Of a DNA stretch of 41,602 nt, positions 41,040 through 41,602 are shown piece after piece (position 1 is the first letter of the stretch; each line of letters starts with the position of its first letter). The stretch is from Nonlabens dokdonensis (GTDB taxonomy: Bacteria; Bacteroidota; Bacteroidia; Flavobacteriales; Flavobacteriaceae). The stretch spans positions 1 to 41,602 of the forward strand of contig NZ_MAAX01000018.1 of NCBI RefSeq assembly GCF_002162835.1, read 5' to 3'. Made by a program: the position numbers and the translations under genes. The notes below the pieces were generated by a model, which was not told the DNA's origin, made no database searches, and saw nothing but the letters and a program-made list of their open reading frames with translations.

Positions 41040-41602
41040 ATGATCAACATAGGAATTACAGGTAATAAAGGTTTTGTAGGATCTCATTTGAAAAACACAT
41101 TACTTTTAGAACCTAAAAAATATAACGTGATCCCATTTGAAAGGGCACACTTTGAAAATGAAGCACAATTAGACGATTTTGTAAAAAAGTGTGATGTTGT
41201 AGTGCATCTAGCGGCATTAAATAGACATAATGATCCTGATGTAATTTATAACACAAACACTTCTTTAGTTAAAAAGCTTATTGACTCATTTGAGCGCACA
41301 GAGAGTGCTCCTCATGTAATATTCTCTTCCTCATCTCAAGAAGAAAGAGATAACCTTTACGGCAAATCTAAAAAAGAAGGTCGTGAGATGTTTTCCGCTT
41401 TCGCGAAAGCGAGACAATCTACTTTTACAGGAATGATAATTCCTAATGTTTATGGACCATTCGGTGATCCTTATTATAATTCTGTAGTGGCTACATTTGC
41501 CCATCAAGTAACACATAACGAGACACCCAAAATTGAAATCGATGGCAATTTAAAATTAATATATGTAGGCGAATTAGTAGCGGCCATTATAGATCAAATT
41601 GA
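41040..41602 (+). CDS. capF: CapF-like NAD(P)-dependent sugar reductase/epimerase, N-terminal part
   Basis: Partial: 187 codons to the right edge. Begins MINIGITGNKGFVGSHL with GxxGxxG (7-13), then HLAALNRHNDPD, FSSSSQ, Tyr107-GKS-Lys111 (SDR active site) and PNVYGPFGDPYYNSVV. The start MxILITGxxGFVG and LAAxNR resemble CapF, which reduces the CapE product toward UDP-2-acetamido-2,6-dideoxy-L-talose; placement after capE supports this. A palindrome copy (41396-41411) encodes SAFAKA (119-124), in the helix following YGKSK. Whether the C-terminal cupin of CapF is present lies outside the window. A WecB/CapG epimerase would complete the route; one is at 31.9 kb. Confidence 0.78.
   Translation, partial: MINIGITGNKGFVGSHLKNTLLLEPKKYNVIPFERAHFENEAQLDDFVKKCDVVVHLAALNRHNDPDVIYNTNTSLVKKLIDSFERTESAPHVIFSSSSQEERDNLYGKSKKEGREMFSAFAKARQSTFTGMIIPNVYGPFGDPYYNSVVATFAHQVTHNETPKIEIDGNLKLIYVGELVAAIIDQI
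41396..41411. repeat. Dispersed palindrome copy 8
   Basis: Exact CGCTTTCGCGAAAGCG in the capF-like gene, read as AFAKA. Plus-strand flanks TTC before, A after. Confidence 0.95.

Overview
The window looks like chromosomal DNA from a marine-type member of the Flavobacteriaceae (Bacteroidota). This is inferred from low G+C, TAnnTTTG-type promoter boxes, a fused-type branched-chain 2-oxoacid dehydrogenase E1, an OmpA protein with Asp-rich calcium-type repeats, a CarboxypepD_reg-like TonB receptor, a type II NADH dehydrogenase and a ManC-DUF389 gene pair. No rRNA, tRNA, CRISPR array, transposase or phage gene was seen.

Layout. (1) 1-4.2 kb, minus strand: start of a 2-oxoacid dehydrogenase E1, a large M1-peptidase-like outer-membrane fusion protein that has lost its zinc ligands, and a LOG-family hydrolase. 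(2) 4.3-10.2 kb: SprT-like metalloprotease, GDP-mannose pyrophosphorylase translationally coupled to a DUF389 membrane protein, an orphan four-helix-bundle sensor, inorganic pyrophosphatase and a vWA protein. (3) 10.2-13.9 kb, accessory-looking: a compact minus-strand operon of two homologous six-cysteine secreted proteins around a lipoprotein, then two secreted or outer-membrane proteins and an ECF sigma factor paired with a 4-TM protein. (4) 13.9-25.9 kb: NDH-2, dihydrolipoyl dehydrogenase, TonB-dependent receptor, a tightly coupled pabB-tilS-dsbD operon, and a major OmpA protein. (5) 26.1-41.6 kb: a surface polysaccharide locus. It has dTDP-sugar synthesis (rfbB, rfbA), UDP-HexNAc and UDP-HexNAcA synthesis (tviC, tviB), UDP-glucuronate (ugd), UDP-ManNAc (wecB), a Wzx flippase, pyruvyl transferase, two GT4 glycosyltransferases, a Wzy polymerase, an acetyltransferase, and the start of a capE-cupin-capF module for UDP-L-FucNAc-type sugars that runs off the right end. 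Together these predict a Wzx/Wzy-assembled acidic capsule or O-antigen with uronic acids, amino sugars, pyruvate and acetyl decorations.

The most striking signal is not a gene. A 16-bp perfect palindrome, CGCTTTCGCGAAAGCG, occurs seven times exactly and once with one mismatch. Most copies lie inside unrelated protein-coding genes and are read in all three frames as AFAKA, LSRKR or RFRES. Copies share a one-sided flank (TTC before, A after) in a constant orientation on the + strand, and none occurs in the most AT-rich core of the polysaccharide locus. Other points of interest are a full intrinsic-terminator structure inside the first 25 codons of pabB, two promoters placed so close to their start codons that leaderless mRNAs are likely, a 10-bp-arm dyad upstream of the polysaccharide locus, and the six-cysteine secreted protein pair.
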